From Granulicella aggregans (GTDB lineage Bacteria; Acidobacteriota; Terriglobia; Terriglobales; Acidobacteriaceae), in contig NZ_JAGSYE010000001.1 in NCBI RefSeq assembly GCF_025685565.1, forward strand, positions 620,001-684,000: 64,000 nt of DNA, read 5' to 3'. Positions 37,939 through 45,852 of this stretch are shown piece by piece. How positions within the stretch are numbered: position 1 is the stretch's first letter; each line of letters begins with the position of its first letter. The notes beneath the pieces were generated by a model, which ran no database searches, had not been told where the DNA came from, and saw only the letters and a program-made list of their open reading frames with translations. The position numbers and the translations under genes were made by a program.

Positions 37939-39042
37939 ATGCGCATCTTCGAAAGCAGACTCCTGCTGCTTCTTTCGATCAGTATCGGAGCAGCCGCTCC
38001 CGCACAGACCGTTGGCGTACCGCCCGCCGATAAGCTCCTCGCAGAAGGGCACTATCGCCGCGCCGAAGCGGTCATCCGCGCAGCGCTGGCCCGGACGCCG
38101 AACGATGCGCACTATCTCAGCGATCTCTCCATCGTGGACTGGGCCTTCAACCGGCTGGACTCCGCCATCGCCAACAGTGAAAAGGCCGTCGCCGCCGACC
38201 CGCGCAGCGCCGAAGCCCACGCCCATCTCGCCGACGCGATCGGCGCAAAGGTGATCGCCAGCAACGCCAGCACCTTCGAGAAGATCTCGCTAATTCACCG
38301 CTTCCGCAAGGAGGTCGACAAGACGCTGGAACTCGACCCCAACGACGTCGATGCGCTTCAGGACCTAGCCCAGTTCTACTGGAACGCCCCAGGCATGGTG
38401 GGCGGCGACAAGAACAAGGCCCGGCAGACGGCCGACAGGCTCAACGCCATCTCGCCCTTCCGCGCTGCCACCGCGCGCGCGGACTTCCTTAACGACGACG
38501 CCAACCTTCCACGTCGCAACGCTGCCGTGATCGCAATCTGGCGCACGGCAGTTGCAGCAAGGCCCGACGACTACGAAGCCCGCGCCGCCCTTGCGGCTGC
38601 ATGCCTCGAAGACTCCGCGCACTTCAGCGACGCTGAGACAGAAGCAAAGCGCGCCATCGCCATCGACCCCGCACGCGTTAGCGCCTGGAGCTCTCTTGCC
38701 ACTCTTTACGCGAAGACCGGGCGCTGGGCTGAACTGGACACGAGCATCAAGCAGGCGCGCACAAGAGTTCCCGACGACCGAACACCACAGTACCGCGCCG
38801 CCGTAGCGATCCTCACCAGCAATGCAACCGCCCAGCTTCCCCTCGCCGAGACGATGCTTCGCGACTACCTCACCCAGCCGCCGGAGGGGCAGGCACCGTC
38901 CCACGCGGGAGCCCACTGGCGCCTCGGCCTCATCCTTGAAAAGCAGGGTCGGAAGTCCGACGCAATCCGCGAGCTGCAAACGGCGGTACAGATGGACGGA
39001 TCACTGGATCTAGCGAAGAAGGACCTGAAGCGCCTTACCTGA
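37939..39042 (+). CDS. secreted TPR-repeat protein
   Basis: A 367-residue protein with a signal peptide (MRIFESRLLLLLSISIGAAA to APAQ). At least six TPR-like helical pairs span the rest (LLAEGHYRRAEAVIRAALAR, LDSAIANSEKAVAADPRSAE, KSDAIRELQTAVQMDGSLDL). No catalytic motif. It resembles the TPR protein at 1-947 in architecture only. It converges with the lipoprotein gene; their stops abut at the TGATCA palindrome, with no intergenic space. Confidence 0.85.
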   Translation: MRIFESRLLLLLSISIGAAAPAQTVGVPPADKLLAEGHYRRAEAVIRAALARTPNDAHYLSDLSIVDWAFNRLDSAIANSEKAVAADPRSAEAHAHLADAIGAKVIASNASTFEKISLIHRFRKEVDKTLELDPNDVDALQDLAQFYWNAPGMVGGDKNKARQTADRLNAISPFRAATARADFLNDDANLPRRNAAVIAIWRTAVAARPDDYEARAALAAACLEDSAHFSDAETEAKRAIAIDPARVSAWSSLATLYAKTGRWAELDTSIKQARTRVPDDRTPQYRAAVAILTSNATAQLPLAETMLRDYLTQPPEGQAPSHAGAHWRLGLILEKQGRKSDAIRELQTAVQMDGSLDLAKKDLKRLT

Positions 39043-39828
39043 TCAAGCCGCGCCAGCCGACTCCTTCTTCTTCGCACCAAAGAACTTCCACGCCAGCCCG
39101 ATGCCAGCCGCAAGCGTCGACAAAATCCACTGCCAGTTGTTCTGTACAAAGCCCTCGACCGCTCCCACCGGATCCACCGATACCGCGATCTCGCGATCGA
39201 CCGTGGTGAAGTCACGCGAAACATTGTTAAGCTCGACCGCTGCGTCGAGATGCAGCCGCAACGTGCCTGAGTGCTTCGGCGACACCGTCCACTCCCACTC
39301 GGTCGGCTTCGTTCCTCCCACCAACTGCTCCTCGGAGCTAAGCGGCGTGATATCGAAGTCGGCGCTCTTCAGCGTCATCTTCATGGTGACCGAGATGGGC
39401 GTGCCGACGGTGTTCACCGTCCCTCCATTCTGGCCCAGCCCCTGCGTAAGCGCTCCGTTGTCTACCTGCTCCGATCCAATACGGGCGGTCACCGTCTGCG
39501 AATCGCCCATCTCCATCTTCGCCGGCGTCTCATAGGCAAGCTTTCCCTGCTTCAGATTCCGCAGGCTCTGCTCGATCTGTTCGTCCTCTGTCGGCTGAGT
39601 GTCGCCAGACACAGCCGGATGGCCTGGAGTGTATTCATAGTGATCGTGCTTCGAACTCTCAACGGGCGGCGCCTTCTTAGGCGAGCCTTCGTTCGCCTTC
39701 TGCTGCGGAGTTCCAGCAGGGTATTCGCGCGGGGCTCTGCTACTGCTGCACGATGAAACGAGCAGCACCATGGCGGCCAGCAGAGCGAGGTGTACCGGAG
39801 GACGCAGGAATCTCAATGTCACGGGCAT
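39043..39828 (-). CDS. lipoprotein with C-terminal membrane segment, unknown function
   Basis: 261 residues. A lipobox LLVSSC (Cys27) follows a basic N-terminus and hydrophobic core, so export and lipid attachment are expected. A low-complexity Pro/Lys/Glu region (about 30-95) precedes a beta-rich domain (VTARIGSEQVDNG, SVTMKMTLKSADFDITPLS, WEWTVSPKHSGTLRLHLD). Near the end a membrane segment (WQWILSTLAAGIGLAWKFF) is followed by KKK. The immune-like beta domain resembles the caspase-associated extracellular parts of some enzymes only vaguely. Downstream of folK on the same strand, 88 bases away. Confidence 0.65.
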   Translation of the reverse strand: MPVTLRFLRPPVHLALLAAMVLLVSSCSSSRAPREYPAGTPQQKANEGSPKKAPPVESSKHDHYEYTPGHPAVSGDTQPTEDEQIEQSLRNLKQGKLAYETPAKMEMGDSQTVTARIGSEQVDNGALTQGLGQNGGTVNTVGTPISVTMKMTLKSADFDITPLSSEEQLVGGTKPTEWEWTVSPKHSGTLRLHLDAAVELNNVSRDFTTVDREIAVSVDPVGAVEGFVQNNWQWILSTLAAGIGLAWKFFGAKKKESAGAA

Positions 39829-39860
39829 GTCTCCATCTTGAATGGCAACGACTATACCCT

Positions 39861-39914
39861 ATGGCCGCGGCCGTAATGGCCCGGTCGTATTGGCCGCGGT
39901 CGTATTGGCCCGGT
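39861..39914. repeat. short degenerate tandem repeat after folK
   Basis: Units of 14, 15 and 14 bases (CGTAATGGCCCGGT, CGTATTGGCCGCGGT, CGTATTGGCCCGGT) run head to tail from 39872 to 39914, with a partial unit before. It lies between folK and the lipoprotein gene. Confidence 0.75.
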
Positions 39915-39916
39915 CG

Positions 39917-40405
39917 CTAGCTGTCCTTGAGGCCGCGAAGTATCTCGTCGACCATTCGCCCTGTGACAGGGTCGATCATTCCCGGCGCGATCTCAGCAAG
40001 CGGCTCGAGAACGAATCGACGCTCCCACATGGCATGATGAGGAAGGATCAGAGTCTCCGTCCGCATGATGGTCCTGCCGAACAGCAACAGGTCCAGGTCG
40101 ATCACCCTCGGCCCCTTCGCCACAGTCGCAGAACGATCCCGGCCCATCGTCTTCTCGATCGCCAGTAGTCGCTCCAGAAGATCAAGCGGCGTAAGTTCCG
40201 TCTCGAGCAGGACAGCAGCATTCAGGAAACGTGGCTGCTCAAGGTAGCCGACCGGTGCCGTGTCATAGAAGCTCGATACAGCGGTGACGTTGCCAAGGTC
40301 CACGAGATGGTGAATCGCGAGTCGAAGATTAGCAGCGCGGTCCCCGACCGGCGAGTCGAGGTTCGATCCAAGAGCGATTGCAGCGACGTTCAAACTTCGA
40401 ATCAC
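39917..40405 (-). CDS. folK: 2-amino-4-hydroxy-6-hydroxymethyldihydropteridine diphosphokinase
   Basis: 162 residues, starting at GTG 40405, two bases after the lpxC stop. HPPK transfers pyrophosphate from ATP to the pterin in folate synthesis. Motifs: AIALGSNLDSPVGDRAANLR, FYDTAPVG, FLNAAVLLET, GPRVIDLDLLLFG (metal-binding Asp pair), LPHHAMWERRFVLEPL. Length is normal. Placement behind lpxC suggests one transcript. Confidence 0.96.
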   Translation of the reverse strand: MIRSLNVAAIALGSNLDSPVGDRAANLRLAIHHLVDLGNVTAVSSFYDTAPVGYLEQPRFLNAAVLLETELTPLDLLERLLAIEKTMGRDRSATVAKGPRVIDLDLLLFGRTIMRTETLILPHHAMWERRFVLEPLAEIAPGMIDPVTGRMVDEILRGLKDS

Positions 40406-40407
40406 CT

Positions 40408-41325
40408 TTAGGCAATCGCGGAGACGAGCGCTGCCTGTGCATGGGCCTTTTCAGCGACAGGCTCGACATAGCCATACGCAAGCTCCCACGCCGACCGGTC
40501 TGCCATCAGCTTCTTCACCAGCGCCGTATGCATCGCGTGTCCCGCCCGCTCGGCGACGACCCTGCCCTGGATCCGCTTGCCCGCCAGCGCCAGGTCGCCG
40601 ATCAGGTCCAGCACCTTGTGCCGGACGAACTCATCCGCAAACCGCAACGGGCCGTTCTCGATTCCCTTGCGCGTAAGAATGATCGCGCAGGCCTCGGACG
40701 CCCCGCGGATCAACCCCATGTTCCGCAACATCGGCTCGTCTTCCTTCCAGCCGAAGGTACGGGCCGGAGCGATCAGGTCGGCGTAGACACCGCTTTCAAG
40801 ATCGCCAGAGAAGGTTCCGAAGCCGATGGGATCGGGAAAGTCGATGCGGTACTCGATGGAGTAGCCGGAGCCGGGATAGACCCCGATAAATTTGCTGCCG
40901 TCTTCCACCTCAACGTCCTTGAGGATGCGGATGTACTCCCGCTTGCGCCGCTGCTGTTTCAGCCCAACCGTCTGAAACGCCCGTACGTAGGGCAGAGCGC
41001 TCCCATCCAGGATGGGCACCTCAAGATTATCGATTTGCACAATCACGTTATCGACGCCGTAGCCGATAAGAGCGGAAAGAAGATGTTCGGTGGTTGAGAT
41101 CAGCACGCTCTGTCGCATCAAGCTGGTCGCATAACTCACCTTCGCGACGTTGCGGCCCGTGGCAGGAATCTCGAAGTTGTCCAGATCGGTGCGTCTAAAG
41201 ACGATGCCTGAACCGGCAGGTGCCGGGATCAGTTTCATCGAGACTGGGGCTCCGCTGTGGAGTCCTATTCCTTCAAAGGCAATCTCGGAACGGATTGTGT
41301 GCTCAAAGTGAGCTTCGATCGCCAC
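40408..41325 (-). CDS. lpxC: UDP-3-O-acyl-N-acetylglucosamine deacetylase
   Basis: Zinc amidase for the committed step of lipid A synthesis. I chose GTG 41325, with GAGGG 10 bases upstream, giving 305 residues, the standard length; TTG 41349 has a site touching it and is unlikely. Motifs: FEGIGLHSG, TTEHLLSALIGYGVDN (zinc His), ILDGSALPYV, ARTFGW, FADEFVRHKVLDLIGDLAL (zinc His and Asp), GHAMHTAL (catalytic His). First gene of an lpxC-folK-lipoprotein run. It shows that the cell makes lipid A. Confidence 0.96.
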   Translation of the reverse strand: MAIEAHFEHTIRSEIAFEGIGLHSGAPVSMKLIPAPAGSGIVFRRTDLDNFEIPATGRNVAKVSYATSLMRQSVLISTTEHLLSALIGYGVDNVIVQIDNLEVPILDGSALPYVRAFQTVGLKQQRRKREYIRILKDVEVEDGSKFIGVYPGSGYSIEYRIDFPDPIGFGTFSGDLESGVYADLIAPARTFGWKEDEPMLRNMGLIRGASEACAIILTRKGIENGPLRFADEFVRHKVLDLIGDLALAGKRIQGRVVAERAGHAMHTALVKKLMADRSAWELAYGYVEPVAEKAHAQAALVSAIA

Positions 41326-41477
41326 GCGCGATAGTCCCTCGAATAACAACCTTCTAATTCTAGAATTTTTATTCCATGTCTACCTGTGTCAGAAAAGCCA
41401 CACTCTGCTGCTGGAATGAGCCATTTACCGGCGTTACTCGCTGTTACTAACGTGCGTGCCTGCTATACGATGCGGTC

Positions 41478-42629
41478 ATGAAGAAGGCTCACCTTAAACT
41501 TCGGACACTCGCCTCTGCCATCGCGGAAGACGAAATCTGGCTCACAAAAAACCTCCGGTCGCTGGTTGAGATCGAGTCCCCGAGCGACAATCCCGCAGGC
41601 GTAAATCGCGCCAACGACTTCGTGGCCGAGTTGGCCAAAGCCCTCGGTGCGAGGGCAAAGATACACAAACAGAAGCACTTCGGCCACGTCCTCGAGCTCC
41701 GCTTCGGCCCCTCGCGTTCCAAACAGAAGCCCCTGCTGCTGCTCGGCCACCTCGACACCGTTTGGCCTATGGGCACTCTGAAGACAATGCCCTGGCGCGA
41801 AGCGGACGGCAGGTTTTGGGGCCCCGGCGTCCTCGACATGAAGGCTGGCGTCATGATGGCGCTGACTGCGCTCCGATGCCTGCAAGAGTCCGACGCCCTC
41901 ATCCGCCCCGTCATCCTCCTCCTCAACAGCGACGAAGAGGTCGGCAGCACGGTCTCGCGCCCCATCACCGAACGCCTGGCAGGCGAGTCGGCAGCCGTCT
42001 TCGTCCTTGAACCCGCCCAGGGCCTCGCCTACAAGACCGCCCGCAAAGGTGTCGGCGAGTACCGCCTCCACGTCACCGGCGTCGCCTCCCACAGCGGCGT
42101 CGACTTCGACCGCGGCCACTCCGCCATCCGCGAGATCGCCCGCCTCGTCGAGACCGTCTCCGGCTTCACCGACCCCACGCGCAAACGCACCGTGAACTGC
42201 GGCGTCATCGGTGGCGGGACCCGCTCGAACGTGATCGCCGCCGAAGCCTTCGCCGAAGTCGACGTCCGCATTGCGAAAGCCAGCGACGGCGCGCGCGTAG
42301 ACCGCCTCTTCCGTAGCCTGAAAGTGACCGACAAGGCCTGCCGTCTCACCGTCGAAGGCGGCATCAACCGCCCACCCATGGAGCGCACGCCCGGCACGGT
42401 CGCCCTCTTCAAACAGGCGAAGCGACTGGCCGCCGAACTCGGCTTCACCCTCGACGAGGCCTCAACCGGCGGCGGCTCCGACGGCAACTTCACCTCCGCC
42501 CTCGGCGTCCCCACGCTCGACGGCATGGGCGCAGTCGGCGACGGCGCACATGCCGCCCACGAGTCCATCGTGATCGAACACCTCACGCCACGAACAGCGC
42601 TACTCGCAGCGATGGTCGCCACAACATAG
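41478..42629 (+). CDS. M20 family metallopeptidase (glutamate carboxypeptidase-like)
   Basis: 383 residues, cytosolic. Zinc-ligand motifs: LLLGHLDTVWP (His, Asp), GPGVLDMKAG (bridging Asp), NSDEEVGS (general-base Glu pair), and the C-terminal HAAHESI histidine. The dimerisation domain is in the middle (VTGVASHSGVDFDRGHSAI). It is closest to CPG2-type carboxypeptidases that remove C-terminal glutamate; exact substrate uncertain. It diverges from lpxC; TATACGAT at 41464-41471 is a possible -10 close to the start. Confidence 0.9.
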   Translation: MKKAHLKLRTLASAIAEDEIWLTKNLRSLVEIESPSDNPAGVNRANDFVAELAKALGARAKIHKQKHFGHVLELRFGPSRSKQKPLLLLGHLDTVWPMGTLKTMPWREADGRFWGPGVLDMKAGVMMALTALRCLQESDALIRPVILLLNSDEEVGSTVSRPITERLAGESAAVFVLEPAQGLAYKTARKGVGEYRLHVTGVASHSGVDFDRGHSAIREIARLVETVSGFTDPTRKRTVNCGVIGGGTRSNVIAAEAFAEVDVRIAKASDGARVDRLFRSLKVTDKACRLTVEGGINRPPMERTPGTVALFKQAKRLAAELGFTLDEASTGGGSDGNFTSALGVPTLDGMGAVGDGAHAAHESIVIEHLTPRTALLAAMVATT

Positions 42630-42667
42630 GGTAGTGTTTCAGGGCTCCTGACCGGCCCAAACAGTTC

Positions 42668-42715
42668 GGGTGCCCCATCCATACTCGCGTCTTTTGCGAG
42701 GATGGGTGGGACGTA
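42668..42715. repeat. REP-like hairpin repeat, copy 1
   Basis: GGGTGCCCCATCCAT begins it and GGGTGGGACGTA ends it; inside, CTCGC pairs with GCGAG and CCCATC with GATGGG around a GTCTTTT loop. Same ends occur in reverse at 62365-62410. Located between the convergent M20 and maf genes. Confidence 0.75.
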
Positions 42716-42748
42716 GGCGGCTGGGATGACGCACACCACCAGCTTCGC

Positions 42749-43315
42749 TTACCGTTGCAACTCCGCCAGCATCGCCGTGACCCGCGCCAACGGCAGCCCG
42801 ACCACGTTCGAGTAGTCCCCGGAGATCCTGGGAATGAACTTCGCCGCGCGTCCCTGAATCGCATACGCCCCGGCCTTGCCCATCGGCTCTCCGGTCGAGA
42901 CATACGCCGCAATCTGCGCTTCCGTCAGCGAACTGAACTCTACTTCGGTCACCTCTGCCGCCACCATCGGCGGGGCGAACGCGGTGATAAGCGCGACGCC
43001 TGTGATCACCTGGTGCGTCGCGCCCGCCAGCAGGCGAAGCATCCGCGCAGCATCGGCCTCATCTACGGGTTTCCCTAGTATCTGGCCGCGAGCAACGACC
43101 GTCGTGTCCGCACCGAGCACCACTAGCCGCGAACGATTCGCCTGACGAGCGAAAACAGCAGCCGCCTTATGCTCGGCGAGCCGCCTCACATAGGCCGTCG
43201 GATCTTCCGCGATATGCGGTGTCTCGTCGATGTCCGCCGTCTCCACCTCAAACGTCAGGCCAATCTGTTCCAGCAGGTCTTTGCGGCGCGGCGATGCAGA
43301 AGCCAGTATCAGCAT
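42749..43315 (-). CDS. maf: Maf-like nucleoside triphosphate pyrophosphatase
   Basis: 188 residues. MLILASASPRRKDLLEQIGL is the Maf signature, followed by LGADTTVVARGQILGKPVDEADAARML with the catalytic Asp, and GKAGAYAIQGRAAKFI. Maf proteins hydrolyse dTTP/UTP or modified nucleotides to monophosphates, as housecleaning. The start ATG overlaps the preceding gene's TGA by one base, so it is translationally coupled to the mutarotase. Confidence 0.95.
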   Translation of the reverse strand: MLILASASPRRKDLLEQIGLTFEVETADIDETPHIAEDPTAYVRRLAEHKAAAVFARQANRSRLVVLGADTTVVARGQILGKPVDEADAARMLRLLAGATHQVITGVALITAFAPPMVAAEVTEVEFSSLTEAQIAAYVSTGEPMGKAGAYAIQGRAAKFIPRISGDYSNVVGLPLARVTAMLAELQR

Positions 43316-44214
43316 CAGTCGAGATCAACCGAGATGACGCACCCCATGTGGTGAACCTCTCCGTGCGCCAGGGTGATGCTGGCATCGGCAGCATTCGCGC
43401 TCTCGATGCAGATCATCCCCTCCCAGCCTCCCGGCTCCATATCGGCCATCTTCGCCGTCAGCTCGGTCCAGGGGTTCCAAACGATCGTCGTCGACGAGTT
43501 CGTCTTCGCCACATTGATCTTCCGCTTGTTGCCCTTGTCGTCGATCACGCATGTACTCTGCGTGTCCAGATAGACGCGGTCGGTATCGCGCGTCAGCACC
43601 AGCGGATCTTCCACCTGCGTCTTCTTCGCCCCGCCATCGCGCTTGTCCAGATACTCGACGTTGTGCAGCCCGGTCACCGAGACGTCGCGCACATCGGCCA
43701 CCGCAAAGTACGTGTGGAATGCCTCTTCGTAGACCAGCGGAGTCTCGGCGTCGCTCACCACCGAAAGCTTCAGGTGCAGTTCCTTCCCGATCACCAGGTG
43801 ATACACCACGCGGAAGTGGTCGAACCCCAGCTTGCGCGATGTCTCATTCGGAGTCAGCAGCAGGCTCATATGCAGATCGTCGCCAGCCAGCGCCGCGAAG
43901 CCGAACTCCCACTCCTCCGTGCGCGCGAAGCCATGCGCGGGTCCCGCCTGCCCGTCATGCCGGTCTCCAAACCACGGAAAGATCACCGGAATGCCGCCGC
44001 GGATCGCCTTGCCCTTCTTGTACGCGGAGTTGCCGCTGGTAAACAGCACCGGGTTCGTCCCGGCAGGTTGCCACTCCGCCACATGGCCGCCCTGCAGATA
44101 CACGCTGGCCGAGGCGGAGGGTGTCGTGATCACGGCCCGGGTCAGCTCGCCATGTTCTTCAAACACGAGCACGCCAGGAATTCCAAAGTTCTCATTGAGC
44201 GAGGCGATATCCAT
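43315..44214 (-). CDS. D-hexose-6-phosphate mutarotase (YeaD-like)
   Basis: 299 residues from ATG 44214. Galactose-mutarotase-like beta fold: YLQGGHVAEWQP, RGGIPVIFPWFG, PAHGFARTEEW (catalytic His), FHTYFAVADV, and a Glu near GWEGMICIESANA. It equilibrates anomers of glucose-6-phosphate and similar sugars. The frame extends to 44298 but without supporting site. It ends inside the start codon of maf. Confidence 0.93.
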   Translation of the reverse strand: MDIASLNENFGIPGVLVFEEHGELTRAVITTPSASASVYLQGGHVAEWQPAGTNPVLFTSGNSAYKKGKAIRGGIPVIFPWFGDRHDGQAGPAHGFARTEEWEFGFAALAGDDLHMSLLLTPNETSRKLGFDHFRVVYHLVIGKELHLKLSVVSDAETPLVYEEAFHTYFAVADVRDVSVTGLHNVEYLDKRDGGAKKTQVEDPLVLTRDTDRVYLDTQSTCVIDDKGNKRKINVAKTNSSTTIVWNPWTELTAKMADMEPGGWEGMICIESANAADASITLAHGEVHHMGCVISVDLD

Positions 44215-44367
44215 AGGAATAAGAGTGTAGCCGCTTTGCCGTTTCAATGGCAGTTGTGCGGATCGCGACAGCCGTGTTCTCATCGGGTTGACTGCCACGA
44301 GAAAAACAAGTTACCCACGGACTTTCCGTGTACACAGGATCCTTCCCAGAATATTCAAGGAGCGTTC

Positions 44368-45102
44368 ATGGTTTACCAGATCAGCCGCGGCGGACAGACC
44401 TACGGCCCTTACACCCTCGCCGACCTGAAGCGCTACGTAGAGTCCGGCCACATTCTGCTCAGCGACATGGCCAGGGGCGATGAGATGCTGGAGTGGGTTC
44501 CAGTCTCCGCGATCCTGAACCCGTCGGGCATTCCCCCCGTTGCTCCGCCCGAACCGGTCGCCGATCCCACGTATCAAACGGCCTACGCGCCGCAGCCGGT
44601 CTACGCTCCCACAGCCCAATTCCCCGACCCGCCGAATCTTCACTGGGGCCTGGTGCTCCTCTTCGACTTGCTCACGGCCAAGCTGTTCCAGATGGTGTGG
44701 AACCTCATCTTTGCCTCGTGGATGAAGCGTGTCCAGCAGAACAGCAAGGCCGTGATTTACTACGCCGCGGGGTACATCCTGGGGTTCTTCTACACCTTCC
44801 TGTATCTTCCCTCGGTCCTGGAGCAGGTACGGCATATCATGGCCGGCGACACGGGCTTTCACCCGCACCAATCCCACGCTGGACTCATGTACTTGGTCGG
44901 GATTGCGGCATGGATCTTTAAGTTGCTGGCGCGATTCGATATGAAGCGCTCGCTCGAGGAGCACTTCAACACCGTCGAACCCATTGGCTTCCGTATGAGC
45001 GGAGTGCTCACCTTCTTCTTCGGCGGCCTCTATATCCAGTCGCAGTTGAACCGCATTAACGAGATCAAGCAGGCGATTCGCTACCAGCAGACCGGACGCT
45101 AG
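44368..45102 (+). CDS. GYF_2-domain membrane protein
   Basis: 244 residues from ATG 44368, with AAGGAG 8 bases upstream; the long upstream frame (from 43219) is antisense to the mutarotase and is rejected. Residues 3-55 form the GYF_2 (DUF4339) domain: YQISRGGQTYGPYTLADLKRY, WVPV. A Pro-rich linker follows. Hydrophobic segments (HWGLVLLFDLLTAKLFQMVW, VIYYAAGYILGFFYTFLYL, GLMYLVGIAAWIFKLLA, VLTFFFGGLYI) give about four membrane helices. GYF_2 usually binds Pro-rich peptides; partner unknown. Confidence 0.85.
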   Translation: MVYQISRGGQTYGPYTLADLKRYVESGHILLSDMARGDEMLEWVPVSAILNPSGIPPVAPPEPVADPTYQTAYAPQPVYAPTAQFPDPPNLHWGLVLLFDLLTAKLFQMVWNLIFASWMKRVQQNSKAVIYYAAGYILGFFYTFLYLPSVLEQVRHIMAGDTGFHPHQSHAGLMYLVGIAAWIFKLLARFDMKRSLEEHFNTVEPIGFRMSGVLTFFFGGLYIQSQLNRINEIKQAIRYQQTGR

Positions 45103-45147
45103 AGCGCGTTGGGGAAGAGATTCGTCATCTCGGTTTTATCTTCAAGC

Positions 45148-45732
45148 CTAGCTTGGAGGAGCGGTCTGTTCCGGTTGCGGAGCCGGCTGGGCTGGCGGAG
45201 CCTTGGGAAGCGTCTGCGCCGGACCCGGAGCATCCTGAATCCGCGGTGGCTCACCACTCTGCGTCGGCTGAATAGCTGGATCGCCCGCAAGCGGCTGAGA
45301 TCCTGGCCCTGGAGCATCCTGGATCCGGGGCTCTGCTTGTTGCGCCTCACGCTCCTTCACCACATTTCCAGTCGTGATCGCGTTCTGCCGCGCAATCTCC
45401 GCTGACTGCGCCTTTTGCGCCGCCAGGATCTGAGCATCACGGGTTCGCTGTGCGGCATCGGGCGCTACTGTCTGAGGGGTTGCCGGTGTCTGCGCCGCGG
45501 TCGATGGATTGACGTAGCGCCGTCGAGCTCTGCGGCTGGATCGCCGGCTCGGAGCCGGTGAGCTGCCATCGGCCTGCGTGCTCGTAGATGCTGGCTGGGT
45601 TGTACCTTGACCCGACTGCGCGGCCACGGGTGCAGGAGAAGCCGTCTGGCTCAGTCCCGGCAACGCTACCACCGAGGCCAACGTCAGCAAGCCTGCCAAC
45701 CGAAACGACACTCCGTATCCGCGAATTGCCAT
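45148..45732 (-). CDS. secreted Pro/Ala/Gln-rich protein
   Basis: 194 residues with a signal peptide (MAIRGYGVSFRLAGLLTLAS to GLSQ). The body is low complexity, with a basic cluster RRSSRRARRRY near 63-73, a helical part (RTRDAQILAAQKAQSAEIAR) and two copies of PRIQDAPGP (about 134 and 163). No family recognised. Coiled-coil-like middle suggests an envelope structural protein. Confidence 0.65.
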   Translation of the reverse strand: MAIRGYGVSFRLAGLLTLASVVALPGLSQTASPAPVAAQSGQGTTQPASTSTQADGSSPAPSRRSSRRARRRYVNPSTAAQTPATPQTVAPDAAQRTRDAQILAAQKAQSAEIARQNAITTGNVVKEREAQQAEPRIQDAPGPGSQPLAGDPAIQPTQSGEPPRIQDAPGPAQTLPKAPPAQPAPQPEQTAPPS

Positions 45733-45790
45733 GACGCACCTTACTGCTAAGCATTTGGATGCTTAACGTCTGCAATCTGGCCCAAATTGC

Positions 45791-45837
45791 GAAAAAAATA
45801 GCTGGAACGGGACGTGGGTGTCCTGTTCCAGCTATTT
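45791..45837 (-). terminator. intrinsic terminator after YXWGXW gene
   Basis: AAATAGCTGGAAC (45796-45808) pairs with GTTCCAGCTATTT (45825-45837); five more pairs, one a G-T wobble, extend inside around a GTGGGT loop. On the minus strand TTTTTTT follows the stem. It sits 16 bases after the stop at 45853. Confidence 0.9.
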
Positions 45838-45852
45838 CAGGAGGAAAACTTG

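Noticed and set aside
43219..44367. Upstream part of the long frame leading into the GYF_2 gene
   Set aside because: Antisense to the mutarotase and maf; the real gene begins at ATG 44368 with AAGGAG.
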